Origin: Cellvibrio sp. UBA7671
GTDB lineage: Bacteria > Pseudomonadota > Gammaproteobacteria > Pseudomonadales > Cellvibrionaceae
Assembly (NCBI GenBank): GCA_002483145.1
Contig: DLHJ01000001.1
Coordinates: forward strand, 62,001-126,000
Length of the DNA: 64,000 nt
Direction of reading: 5' to 3'
The first letter of the stretch is position 1, and every line of letters begins with the position of its first letter. The notes beneath the pieces are model-generated. The model was not told the origin of the DNA. It ran no database searches and was given only the letters and a program-made list of their open reading frames with translations. Both the position numbers and the translations under genes were made by a program. Positions 42,728-51,432 of the stretch are shown one piece after another.

Positions 42728-43240
42728 TTAAAGACGCGCTTCAATATTGAAAATTGTCCGTTGCACTTCGTAGATAGCAGAACCTCTTGCAGGATTTATT
42801 TTGAAATCGTCTGGCGGAAAAATAAAAGCCACGACTTCATAAATACCTGGCGGTATATTTCTTCTGGTAGGAATTTCCAACTCATCTGTAAATAGAATTC
42901 CATCAGCAGGAATGTCTGTGAATTTTATAGAAGTAGACTTTATGGAGTTGGTGTCTAAACGCCCCAACTCATGCTTATGATTTCTAACATAATAAGAAAT
43001 GTTGTGATTTTGTGGCAGTGGAGCAGAGAGCCACCACTTGACAGTGAACTTTATTGGCTGTCCGGGTTTAATTCTTGTAGCTGCAGGAGTGGCACTAACA
43101 AGTTGCGCTTGGGTACCAAAGTTTGCATAGTGAAATTGTTCTGCCGGTCTGTTTATTTGAATGCCCAGCCAAATTACGGCAAGTGAATTTACAATTGCTA
43201 TAGTTTGTGTCAATCGGTAATCACGATGTAGATTTGTCAC
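42728..43240 (-). CDS. Single-helix membrane protein with beta-sandwich-like domain, partner of transferase
   Basis: This 170-residue protein has one N-terminal membrane helix (about 13-29, AIVNSLAVIWLGIQI) and a periplasmic domain that looks like an Ig-like beta sandwich (IKPGQPIKFTVKWWLSAPLP ... RRNIPPGIYEVVAFIFPPDDF). It ends 21 bases before the LTA-synthase-like gene and is likely co-transcribed. I do not recognise a family. It may help dock or regulate the transferase. The gene is AT-rich like its neighbour. Confidence 0.68.
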   Translation of the reverse strand: MTNLHRDYRLTQTIAIVNSLAVIWLGIQINRPAEQFHYANFGTQAQLVSATPAATRIKPGQPIKFTVKWWLSAPLPQNHNISYYVRNHKHELGRLDTNSIKSTSIKFTDIPADGILFTDELEIPTRRNIPPGIYEVVAFIFPPDDFKINPARGSAIYEVQRTIFNIEARL

Positions 43241-43478
43241 TTTTTCTCCAAAAAATAGTTTCCCACGTAGCCTTAATTTTTTAATAAATAGTTACTGCGA
43301 CATTCTTATAAAGAACTTCCAAAACCACCAAAACGGAATAATGCCATAGGATGTAAAAAGAGAAAAACGATTGCGTCACTGATGCTTAGTCAGGCGGGCA
43401 ATTTAGAGTGGCGTTAACGTGGATGCTAACAAACAGTGGGGCTGTATGCTGAAATGCATATTTTTACGATAGATGAAA
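43241..43478. other. Intergenic region
   Basis: About 240 bases between the AT-rich pair and the small HTH gene. It should hold the promoter of the pair; no repeat, RNA or operator was recognised. Confidence 0.4.
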
Positions 43479-43700
43479 TTATCTCTCAAGGTCGCCCTGC
43501 GCAGTAATTTCCACCAGAGTTGCAATCCCATTCTTGCGCAGTTTTTCCATTAAGCGCGCCAGCTGTTCTACTTGCGCTGCATCCAATTGTTCGCCGTGGG
43601 TGAAGCTCAAACGTTTCTTTGCTACTAGCTCGCGCACATATTCAGGGCGCACACGCAGACGTTCGGCGGTTTGAGTGATTGAAAGGAGTTGACGCAACAT
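43479..43700 (-). CDS. Small HTH/excisionase-like protein
   Basis: The 73-residue protein starts with LLSITQTAERLRVRPEYVRELVAKKRL, a MerR/excisionase-type helix-turn-helix pattern, followed by a helical region (DAAQVEQLARLMEKLRKNG). It is the size of Xis or AlpA-like regulators, but there is no integrase or phage gene nearby. Probably a small DNA-binding regulator. It lies alone in the minus direction upstream of gmk. Moderate confidence that it is a real gene. Confidence 0.6.
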   Translation of the reverse strand: MLRQLLSITQTAERLRVRPEYVRELVAKKRLSFTHGEQLDAAQVEQLARLMEKLRKNGIATLVEITAQGDLER

Positions 43701-43955
43701 GGAGTGCTCACGAACTGATCGATTAAGTGGCTTACTATGACATATTTAGACGCCGTTTGGGGCACCCTTAGGGGCACTGCTTTCTGCGCCCATCATTTTA
43801 ATCACGGACAGGGCGCAGGTTAGTACTGGGCTGGGCGCAGCAAGCGGCGCCCCTACTTATTCGTGCAATCTGGCAGCTTTGGCTGTGCGTTGCGGCAAGC
43901 TGTGCCATAATTTCCCTCATAACATTTCTGCTGACCCCAATTTTTCTGCTGATAA

Positions 43956-44582
<627 letters not shown>

Positions 44583-44717
44583 ATTTAGTCATGCGCGGTT
44601 GGCATAGTTGCTGCTGCTGACGCATAATAGCCGACCGGACCGCAGCCCGGCTGAACGCAGCCCGACCGCATTTCCCCCAGCGTCCGTAAATCACTTATAG
44701 AAAGTAGAGCAAAAGTT

Positions 44718-44969
44718 ATGGCACGTATTACCGTTGAAGATTGTTTGGATCACGTTGATAACCGTTTCGAATTGGTGATGGTTGGCAGCAAACGCGCGCG
44801 TCAATTGGCAATTGGTGGTAAAGAACCACACGTTGCGCCAGAAAATGACAAACCTACCGTTATCGCCCTGCGCGAGATCGAAGAAGGTTTTATCGATGCG
44901 AGCATCCTGTTGGAAAAGGATACATTGCCGCAACCAAAACCCGAGCGCGTGTACGAAAACGATATCTAA
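44718..44969 (+). CDS. rpoZ: RNA polymerase omega subunit
   Basis: This 83-residue protein ([20 protein letters not shown] ... [13 protein letters not shown] ... [14 protein letters not shown]) is a standard RpoZ, which helps assemble the RNA polymerase beta-prime subunit and is needed for ppGpp binding at site 1. It lies between gmk and spoT, the usual order, with 135 and 87 base gaps. Slightly shorter than E. coli (91). Confidence 0.97.
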   Translation: MARITVEDCLDHVDNRFELVMVGSKRARQLAIGGKEPHVAPENDKPTVIALREIEEGFIDASILLEKDTLPQPKPERVYENDI

Positions 44970-45056
44970 ATCGATTTTTAAGATGCCAGTACCCGCTATG
45001 CTCCAAGGCGGGTGTGTTGTCTGGCGTGTTGTTTGGCATGATGTTTGGAGAGGGGC

Positions 45057-47171
45057 GTGCAAACCATAGAGGCTTTGAGCCACCGGCTATCGTCTTATCT
45101 GGAACCTTCCCAAATCAATTTGGTGAAGCGCGCCTACTTCTACGCGGAACAAGCCCACGACGGCCAAAAACGTCGCAGCGGCGAAGCTTATATCACTCAT
45201 CCCCTCGCCGTTGCAGATATCCTCGCTGGTATGCACATGGACCATCAAAGTTTGATGGCGGCCATGTTGCACGATGTGATTGAAGATACCGGCATCAGCA
45301 AAAAAGCCATCGCCGGTCAGTTTGGCGATTCGGTCGCCGACCTCGTTGATGGCGTGAGTAAACTCACCCAGATTGAGTTTGAATCACACGCCGAAAAGCA
45401 GGCGGAAAACTTCCAGAAGATGGCCTTGGCTATGGCCAATGACCTGCGTGTAATCCTGGTCAAACTGGCTGACCGCTTGCACAACATGCGAACCCTCGGC
45501 GCCATGCCGCCGGAGAAAAAGCGCCGTATCGCCAAAGAGACTCTGGAAATCTACGCCCCCATTGCCCATCGCCTTGGTATGAATGAAGTACGTTTGGAAT
45601 TGGAAGACCGCAGCTTTTACTGTATGTATCCGCTGCGCGCGACCCGCTTGCAAGCTGCGCTCAAAACCGCGCGCGGCAATCGCAAAGAACTGGTCGAGCA
45701 GATTCAAACCTCCTTCGAAAAGCGTCTCGCAAAAGAAAATATCAACTCGATTGTGATTGGCCGCGAGAAGCACTTGTTCAGCATCTATGAAAAGATGCGC
45801 CAGAAGAAAAAGTTCTTCAAAGAGATTATGGATGTATATGCATTCCGCATCGTGGTGGATACGGTCGATACCTGTTACCGCGTACTCGGTGTGGTGCACA
45901 ACCTTTACAAGCCGGTGACCAGCGAGTTTAAAGATTACATCGCCATTCCCAAAACTAACGGCTACCAGTCACTGCATACCGTATTGGTGGGCATGCACGG
46001 GGTACCGATTGAGGTGCAGATTCGCACCAAAGAAATGGATGAAATGGCCAACAGCGGAATTGCTGCCCACTTCCTTTATAAATCCAACAGCGGTGAGCCC
46101 ATCAACGCCAGCCACAGCCGCGCGCGCCAATGGGTACAAGGGCTGCTGGAAATGCAGAAGAATGCTGGAAACTCGCTCGAATTTATCGAAAACGTCAAAA
46201 TCGACCTCTTCCCCGATGAGGTCTATGTATTTACCCCCAAGGGCAAGATTGTCGAGCTGCCCACCGGTGCGACGCCGGTCGATTTTGCCTATGCTGTGCA
46301 CACCGATGTGGGTAATACCTGCGTCGCCTGCCGCATCAACGAGCGGATGGCACCCCTATCGCAGCCGCTGCTGAGTGGCCAAAAAGTGGCGATCATCACC
46401 GCGCAGGGCGCCCAGCCCAATCCCAACTGGCTCAATTTTGCGGTATCGGCCAAGGCGCGTTCGGCGATCCGCCACTACCTCAAGCACCAACGTCATCACC
46501 AGTCCGTTACACTCGGTAAACGCATGCTCAGCCGCGCGTTGGCAGAAAACCATATCGATCTTGAGCATCTGGGTGAGGAGCAACAGCACAAGCTGCTGAT
46601 GAGTGCGCAGGTAGATTCCATGGACAAACTCTACGAAGAGATTGGCTTGGGCAACAAGGTGGTTTACTCGCTGGTGAAGTTATTGCAGCCCGATGCCGAA
46701 ATGAAAGGTCGCTCGGGTTCGCTCAATTCAGCGATTACCATCGATTCCGCAGAAGGCATGATGATCAGCTTCGCGCGCTGCTGCCGCCCGATTCCGGGTG
46801 ACCCGATTATCGGCCATGTCAGCTCCGGTAAAGGCTTGGTGATCCATCAGGACACCTGCCGCAACATCGCCGAAATCCGCAACTATCCCGATAAAATCAG
46901 CCAGGTGAACTGGGCTGCCACCGTCAGCGGCGAGTTTTTGGTGGATGTGCGCGTCGAAGTGGAAAGTGACCGTGGCATTATCGCGACACTTGCCACGCGC
47001 ATTACTGAGCAGGGTGCGAGTATCGAGCACATCAATGTTCATGAGCGCGACGCGCACAACAGCGTGATCCATCTGTGTATCGGCGTGCACAACCGCATCC
47101 ATCTCGCCAATATCATGCGCCGCATCCGCAACCTGAGTTTTGTGATTCGGGTGAATCGCAGTAAAAACTAG
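45057..47171 (+). CDS. spoT: Bifunctional (p)ppGpp synthetase/hydrolase SpoT
   Basis: The 704-residue stringent-response enzyme degrades and makes (p)ppGpp. The HD hydrolase domain carries AAMLHDVIEDTGISK; a RelA/SpoT synthetase region follows (REKHLFSIYEKMRQKKKFF, KDYIAIPKTNGYQSLHT), then TGS (DLFPDEVYVFTPKGKIVELP), the helical/RIS region and a C-terminal ACT domain. A TTG at 45045 opens the frame, but GGAG sits six bases before the GTG at 45057, giving a length close to E. coli SpoT (702), so GTG is chosen. Follows rpoZ, as in enterobacteria and Pseudomonas. Its HD motif is intact, so hydrolase activity is expected. Confidence 0.96.
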   Translation: MQTIEALSHRLSSYLEPSQINLVKRAYFYAEQAHDGQKRRSGEAYITHPLAVADILAGMHMDHQSLMAAMLHDVIEDTGISKKAIAGQFGDSVADLVDGVSKLTQIEFESHAEKQAENFQKMALAMANDLRVILVKLADRLHNMRTLGAMPPEKKRRIAKETLEIYAPIAHRLGMNEVRLELEDRSFYCMYPLRATRLQAALKTARGNRKELVEQIQTSFEKRLAKENINSIVIGREKHLFSIYEKMRQKKKFFKEIMDVYAFRIVVDTVDTCYRVLGVVHNLYKPVTSEFKDYIAIPKTNGYQSLHTVLVGMHGVPIEVQIRTKEMDEMANSGIAAHFLYKSNSGEPINASHSRARQWVQGLLEMQKNAGNSLEFIENVKIDLFPDEVYVFTPKGKIVELPTGATPVDFAYAVHTDVGNTCVACRINERMAPLSQPLLSGQKVAIITAQGAQPNPNWLNFAVSAKARSAIRHYLKHQRHHQSVTLGKRMLSRALAENHIDLEHLGEEQQHKLLMSAQVDSMDKLYEEIGLGNKVVYSLVKLLQPDAEMKGRSGSLNSAITIDSAEGMMISFARCCRPIPGDPIIGHVSSGKGLVIHQDTCRNIAEIRNYPDKISQVNWAATVSGEFLVDVRVEVESDRGIIATLATRITEQGASIEHINVHERDAHNSVIHLCIGVHNRIHLANIMRRIRNLSFVIRVNRSKN

Positions 47172-47231
47172 CCATAATCCTCTATACTCTTGCTCTTCCC
47201 TCTTTTGAAAAAAACCAATAAAGGTTCTCTC

Positions 47232-47615
47232 ATGACCAATAAAGCTATTATTCACAGCGACAACGCCCCAGCCGCAATAGGCACCTATTCCCAAGCGGTG
47301 AAGGTTAACCACACGGTTTATCTCTCCGGCCAAATCCCGCTCGACCCTAAAACCATGCAAATGGTCGATGGCGATTTTGCTGCGCAAGCGCATCAAGTAT
47401 TCAAAAATCTCGCAGCTGTATGTGAAGCTGCTGGCGGCGGTCTGAAAGATATCGTCAAGCTCAATATCTACCTTACTGATTTGGCTAATTTCCCGGTTGT
47501 GAATGAAGTGATGGGTCAATATTTTCAACAACCTTACCCGGCGCGTGCTGCTGTGGGCATCAACCAATTGCCCCGCGCCTCGCTGATTGAGGCGGATGGG
47601 GTGATGGTGCTGTAA
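47232..47615 (+). CDS. ridA: RidA family reactive enamine/imine deaminase
   Basis: This 127-residue protein ([21 protein letters not shown] ... [16 protein letters not shown] ... [26 protein letters not shown]) is a YjgF/YER057c/UK114 family trimer that hydrolyses 2-aminoacrylate and related imines. The conserved Arg is in PARAAV and the Glu in LIEAD. It starts at ATG 47232 behind AAGG; an open frame 42 bases further upstream is not used. It follows spoT by 60 bases and ends in a terminator. Confidence 0.96.
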   Translation: MTNKAIIHSDNAPAAIGTYSQAVKVNHTVYLSGQIPLDPKTMQMVDGDFAAQAHQVFKNLAAVCEAAGGGLKDIVKLNIYLTDLANFPVVNEVMGQYFQQPYPARAAVGINQLPRASLIEADGVMVL

Positions 47616-47641
47616 AAATAGTGTTACAGTTTTTACATGTA

Positions 47642-47670
47642 AAAAAAGCCCGGTTTTTCCGGGCTTTTTT
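47642..47670 (+). terminator. Rho-independent terminator of spoT-ridA unit
   Basis: AAAAAAGCCCGG, loop TTTTT, CCGGGCTTTTTT; T-run on both strands. It lies about 27 bases after the ridA stop. Confidence 0.9.
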
Positions 47671-47824
47671 AATTTAACTTTACGAATTAGCCTCCTGCTC
47701 TTGTTGAAATATCCTCGCTGTATTATTTTTGTGATGCCTAACACTAAGTATGTTGTTGCGCAATAATGTGATTTTTACTGATGGAAAATCACCATAATAA
47801 TCGCCAGGGTAAAAAGGATTGGCT

Positions 47825-49822
47825 ATGACTTTTTTTTCAAAACTACTGCTTGTAATCTATTTTTCTACCTTCTTCTCTGCTGGAACTTTTGCAGCATCCG
47901 ATCTTAGCACTGAAAGCTTTTCCCAACTGCCGGATGTGAGCAATCTGGTGTTATCACCCTCAGGAAAAAAGTTAGCATCCACTGTACGTGTGAGCGTTGG
48001 CGACACCCAAGGCGTTGCAGTGCAAGTGATGGATTTGGCAACGAAGAAAAATAAAATGGTGCTTTTTACCGATAATTCCAAATTCTTTTTTAAATGGATT
48101 GGTTGGAAAGATGATACGACATTAATGGTCTCCACTTTTACTCCTGCCGAGCGTGATACCTGGGTTGGTATGGGGTCGGTACGTTTTAAAGCCCGCGATC
48201 ATGATTTGATGTTAATCGATACTGAGTCAGAAAAAATTACTCAGCCAATCACGAGTAAATTTTTAAAGCGTTACAAAATTACTCCATCGGTACGCGACTG
48301 GGTTGTTGATAGTTTGTACGATGACCCCGAGCATATTTTGATGGCATTTCCCGGTGCGGATGCTGGCTTTATGAGTGGCTTGATGGTTTACAAAATCAAT
48401 ATCAAAACACAGCGAGCAACTACCTATCACTCCAGTAAAACGAATGCTGGTAATTGGATGACTGATCAGCAGCATCGTGTCCGAGTGGGCACTCAGATCG
48501 AAGATGATCAAGTTTCTATCTTGGTATACGATCTGGATTCGAAAAAATGGCAATCTCTATGGACGTATAAAATATTTTCTGAGGATCAAGTAGATCCCTT
48601 GGGTTTTGGTAAAGACCCTAATGAATTTTATATCCGTGCCTACCATCAATCTCGCCAGGCCATTTTCAAAGTGAATCTGAAAGATCCAACCTTGAAACGT
48701 GAGCTTATGGTTGCTGATGCTAACTACGATGTGCAAGGAAGTTTGGTGTATTCGCCAGTGACTGGGGAAGTCATTGGTGTGAGCGCATCAGCAGAAGGGG
48801 GTACACATTTTTTTGACAAGGGCATGCAGAGCCTGCAGGCAAAAATAGACAAGGCTATTCCTGAGCATCGCAATTATATTTATTCCATTACCAACGACTT
48901 GAACATGTTTTTGGTTTTTTCTTCCAATGCCACAAACTCTGGCACTTTTTATCTCGGCACCATGAACCCGTTGAGGCTGGATGCGGTGGCGTATAGTTAT
49001 AAAAAACTTTTGCCTGAGTTCATGAGTAAAACCCAGCGAATTGAATACACCGCTCGGGACGGCTTAAAAATAGAGGCCTACCTGACAATTCCCAAGGGTA
49101 AGCCAGCAAAAAATCTCCCAACGTTGATGTTCCCACACGGCGGCCCCCATGCTCGGGATAGTGGCGTTTTCGACTATTGGGCGCAATTTTTCGCTAACAA
49201 GGGTTACGCTGTGTTGCAAATGAATTTCCGCGGTTCTGATGGCCAAGGCATAGATCATAGAAATGCCGGGATGAAAAACTGGGGTAAGGAAATGCAGGAT
49301 GATGTTGAAGATGGCGCACGTAAATTAATTGCCGATGGCATTGCCGATCCTAATGCGATTGGAATAGTGGGTGGAAGTTATGGCGGTTATGCTGCCTTGA
49401 TGGGTGTGGTGAAAACGCCGGATTTTTACCGTTGTGCGATTAGCGTAAATGGTGTGAGTAATGTATATGACTTGGTTAAAGATCGGCGTGCTTTTTGGTT
49501 GAGCTACAACGCGATTGACGAGCAGATCGGCAATGACAATGCAACGCTTAAGGCTATTTCACCCGTCAACTTCGCTGATAAAATCAAAGCGCCCGTGTTA
49601 TTAGTGCACGGTACTGATGACCGCCAAGTGGAAATTAAACACAGTTATCAAATGCGCGATGCCCTGCAAAAAGCCAAAAAAGATGTGACCTTTGTAGAGC
49701 TGCCGAGCGAAGATCACTTTTTATTAAACGAAAAAAATCGCATCGATACTTTCCGCGCGATGGATGCGTTTTTGAATAAGTGTTTACCGATTAAAACAGA
49801 TAAGCCTGTAGCGGTTAATTAA
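47825..49822 (+). CDS. Secreted S9 family peptidase (prolyl oligopeptidase-like)
   Basis: The 665-residue enzyme has a signal peptide (about 1-23, SAGTFA), an N-terminal beta-propeller region (DVSNLVLSPSGKKLASTV, several blade-like repeats) and a C-terminal alpha/beta hydrolase. The nucleophile Ser is in GGSYGGYAAL, the Asp in HGTDDRQVE and the His in SEDHFLLNE; PTLMFPHGGPHARDSGVFDYW is the oxyanion region. Such enzymes cut oligopeptides at the periplasm. A TTG at 47819 is also in frame, but ATG at 47825 has AAGGA upstream. Single gene with its own terminator. Confidence 0.92.
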   Translation: MTFFSKLLLVIYFSTFFSAGTFAASDLSTESFSQLPDVSNLVLSPSGKKLASTVRVSVGDTQGVAVQVMDLATKKNKMVLFTDNSKFFFKWIGWKDDTTLMVSTFTPAERDTWVGMGSVRFKARDHDLMLIDTESEKITQPITSKFLKRYKITPSVRDWVVDSLYDDPEHILMAFPGADAGFMSGLMVYKINIKTQRATTYHSSKTNAGNWMTDQQHRVRVGTQIEDDQVSILVYDLDSKKWQSLWTYKIFSEDQVDPLGFGKDPNEFYIRAYHQSRQAIFKVNLKDPTLKRELMVADANYDVQGSLVYSPVTGEVIGVSASAEGGTHFFDKGMQSLQAKIDKAIPEHRNYIYSITNDLNMFLVFSSNATNSGTFYLGTMNPLRLDAVAYSYKKLLPEFMSKTQRIEYTARDGLKIEAYLTIPKGKPAKNLPTLMFPHGGPHARDSGVFDYWAQFFANKGYAVLQMNFRGSDGQGIDHRNAGMKNWGKEMQDDVEDGARKLIADGIADPNAIGIVGGSYGGYAALMGVVKTPDFYRCAISVNGVSNVYDLVKDRRAFWLSYNAIDEQIGNDNATLKAISPVNFADKIKAPVLLVHGTDDRQVEIKHSYQMRDALQKAKKDVTFVELPSEDHFLLNEKNRIDTFRAMDAFLNKCLPIKTDKPVAVN

Positions 49823-49843
49823 TGCTGAATTGATCAAAAATAG

Positions 49844-49877
49844 AAAAGGCCGATCAGATTGCTCTGATCGGCCTTTT
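49844..49877. terminator. Bidirectional terminator between S9 peptidase and lpdA
   Basis: AAAAGGCCGATCAGA (49844-49858), loop TTGC, TCTGATCGGCCTTTT (49863-49877): 15 perfect pairs with A/T ends, between two convergent genes. Confidence 0.9.
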
Positions 49878-49896
49878 CGTTTTTCTGAAAATCGAT

Positions 49897-51318
49897 TTAC
49901 TTTTTCAGTGTCGCCTTGGGATTCGGCAAATCCGTAATCGTGCCCGCACCCACTTCCGCCGCCAGACCAACCGATTCATGAAGGGTTGGGTGTGCGTGAA
50001 TAGTGAGGGCGATATCTTCCACGCTCGCACCAAACTCCAGTGCCAAGGTCAATTCCCCGAGCAATTCGCCTGCATGGACCCCGACTAATCCCGCACCCAA
50101 TAAACGATCGGTTTTTGCATCGTAAATGAGTTTGGTTTTGCCTTCACTGCGGTCCGCGGCAATGGCGCGGCCACTGGCGGCCCAAGGGAAGACGGCAGTT
50201 TTGTAATCCAGGCCCTGCTGCTTGGCTTCTTTTTCGGTCAGGCCGACCCAGGCAATTTCCGGGTTGGTATAGGCGATGGAAGGGATCGCCATTGGGTCAA
50301 ACGCATGCGGATGGCCTGCGACACCTTCGGCGGCGGCATGGCCTTCATGGCTGGCTTTATGGGCGAGCATGGGCTGGCCGATGATGTCGCCAATCGCGTA
50401 AATATGCGGCACATTGGTTTGCAGGTATTGGTTGACGGCGATAAAGCCGCGCTCGTCCACATTCACACCGGCTTTTTCGGCATCGATCAGCTTGCCGTTA
50501 GGCACGCGCCCAACCGCGACAAGAACGGCGTCGAACTGGCGTGGTTCGGCGGGCGCATTGGCACCGCTAAAGGCGACTTCAATGGCCTCGGGTTTGGCCG
50601 TAACCGCTTCCACTTTGGTGGAGAGCAGCACTTCAAACTTGTCTTTGTTGTACTTGCTGTAGATGGCGACCAGGTCTTTGTCCGCTGCGGGTACCAGTTG
50701 GTCGGCGAATTCCACCACGGTGACTTTGCTGCCGAGCGCTTCGTACACAGTCGCCATTTCCAGGCCGATAATCCCACCCCCAATCACTAACAGGCGCGAT
50801 GTTACGGAACGCAATTCGAGCGCGCCGGTTGAATCAAAAATACGCGGGTCTTCGGGGATAAAAGGCAGTTTCACACTGCGTGAACCGGCGGCGATAATGG
50901 CGTTGTCGAAATCGATCAGAGTGGTGTCACTGCCTTGCACTACAGCAAGTTGGTGATCGCTTACAAATTTGCCATAACCCTCAACTACTCGCACCTTGCG
51001 TGCTTTCGCCATGGCGTGAACGCCGGAGACCAGCTTGCTGACGACGGAATCTTTGTAGCTGCGCACTTTATCGAGGTCGTGCTGAACGGGGCCGAAACTG
51101 AGGCCGAGATTGCCCGCATGATGGGATTCGTTGATGACTTCGGCGACGTGCAAAAGGGCTTTGGAGGGAATGCAACCCACGTTGAGGCAGACACCGCCGA
51201 GGCTTGAGTAGCGCTCGACCAAAGTGACGTCCAAGCCTAGATCGGCGGCGCGGAAGGCGGCGGAGTAGCCACCGGGGCCGCTGCCGAGTACAACCAGTTG
51301 GGTTTTAACGTTTGCCAT
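49897..51318 (-). CDS. lpdA: Dihydrolipoyl dehydrogenase (E3)
   Basis: This 473-residue flavoprotein reoxidises the dihydrolipoyl groups of 2-oxoacid dehydrogenase complexes using NAD. FAD-binding VLGSGPGGYSAAFRAADLG is near residue 9, the redox-active disulfide is CLNVGCIPSKALLH, the NAD-binding motif is VIGGGIIGLEMATVYEALG, and the C-terminal catalytic His-Glu pair is HAHPTLHES. AGGAG lies before the ATG at 51318; an upstream frame is not used. No aceE/aceF or sucAB is adjacent, so this is a stand-alone copy. Confidence 0.96.
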   Translation of the reverse strand: MANVKTQLVVLGSGPGGYSAAFRAADLGLDVTLVERYSSLGGVCLNVGCIPSKALLHVAEVINESHHAGNLGLSFGPVQHDLDKVRSYKDSVVSKLVSGVHAMAKARKVRVVEGYGKFVSDHQLAVVQGSDTTLIDFDNAIIAAGSRSVKLPFIPEDPRIFDSTGALELRSVTSRLLVIGGGIIGLEMATVYEALGSKVTVVEFADQLVPAADKDLVAIYSKYNKDKFEVLLSTKVEAVTAKPEAIEVAFSGANAPAEPRQFDAVLVAVGRVPNGKLIDAEKAGVNVDERGFIAVNQYLQTNVPHIYAIGDIIGQPMLAHKASHEGHAAAEGVAGHPHAFDPMAIPSIAYTNPEIAWVGLTEKEAKQQGLDYKTAVFPWAASGRAIAADRSEGKTKLIYDAKTDRLLGAGLVGVHAGELLGELTLALEFGASVEDIALTIHAHPTLHESVGLAAEVGAGTITDLPNPKATLKK

Positions 51319-51377
51319 CGGATGCTCCTGTGACGGGTCTGGGAAATTGCGAACCCGCATCATAAGCGATCTACAGC

Positions 51378-51417
51378 GAAAAAAAGTAGCCGGTTGCTGT
51401 TATCGCAGGCAACCGGC
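51378..51417 (-). terminator. Rho-independent terminator of GH9 gene
   Basis: GCCGGTTGC (51389-51397) pairs with GCAACCGGC (51409-51417); on the minus strand it is followed by a run of T. About 16 bases after the GH9 stop. Confidence 0.85.
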
Positions 51418-51432
51418 CTGGTTATTGAAGGG

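Noticed and set aside
43479-43700. Prophage or integrative element based on the excisionase-like protein
   Set aside because: No integrase, attachment site, tRNA or phage gene was found nearby.
45014-45283. Plus-strand frame overlapping the spoT start
   Set aside because: Shadow of spoT in another frame; spoT itself is clear.
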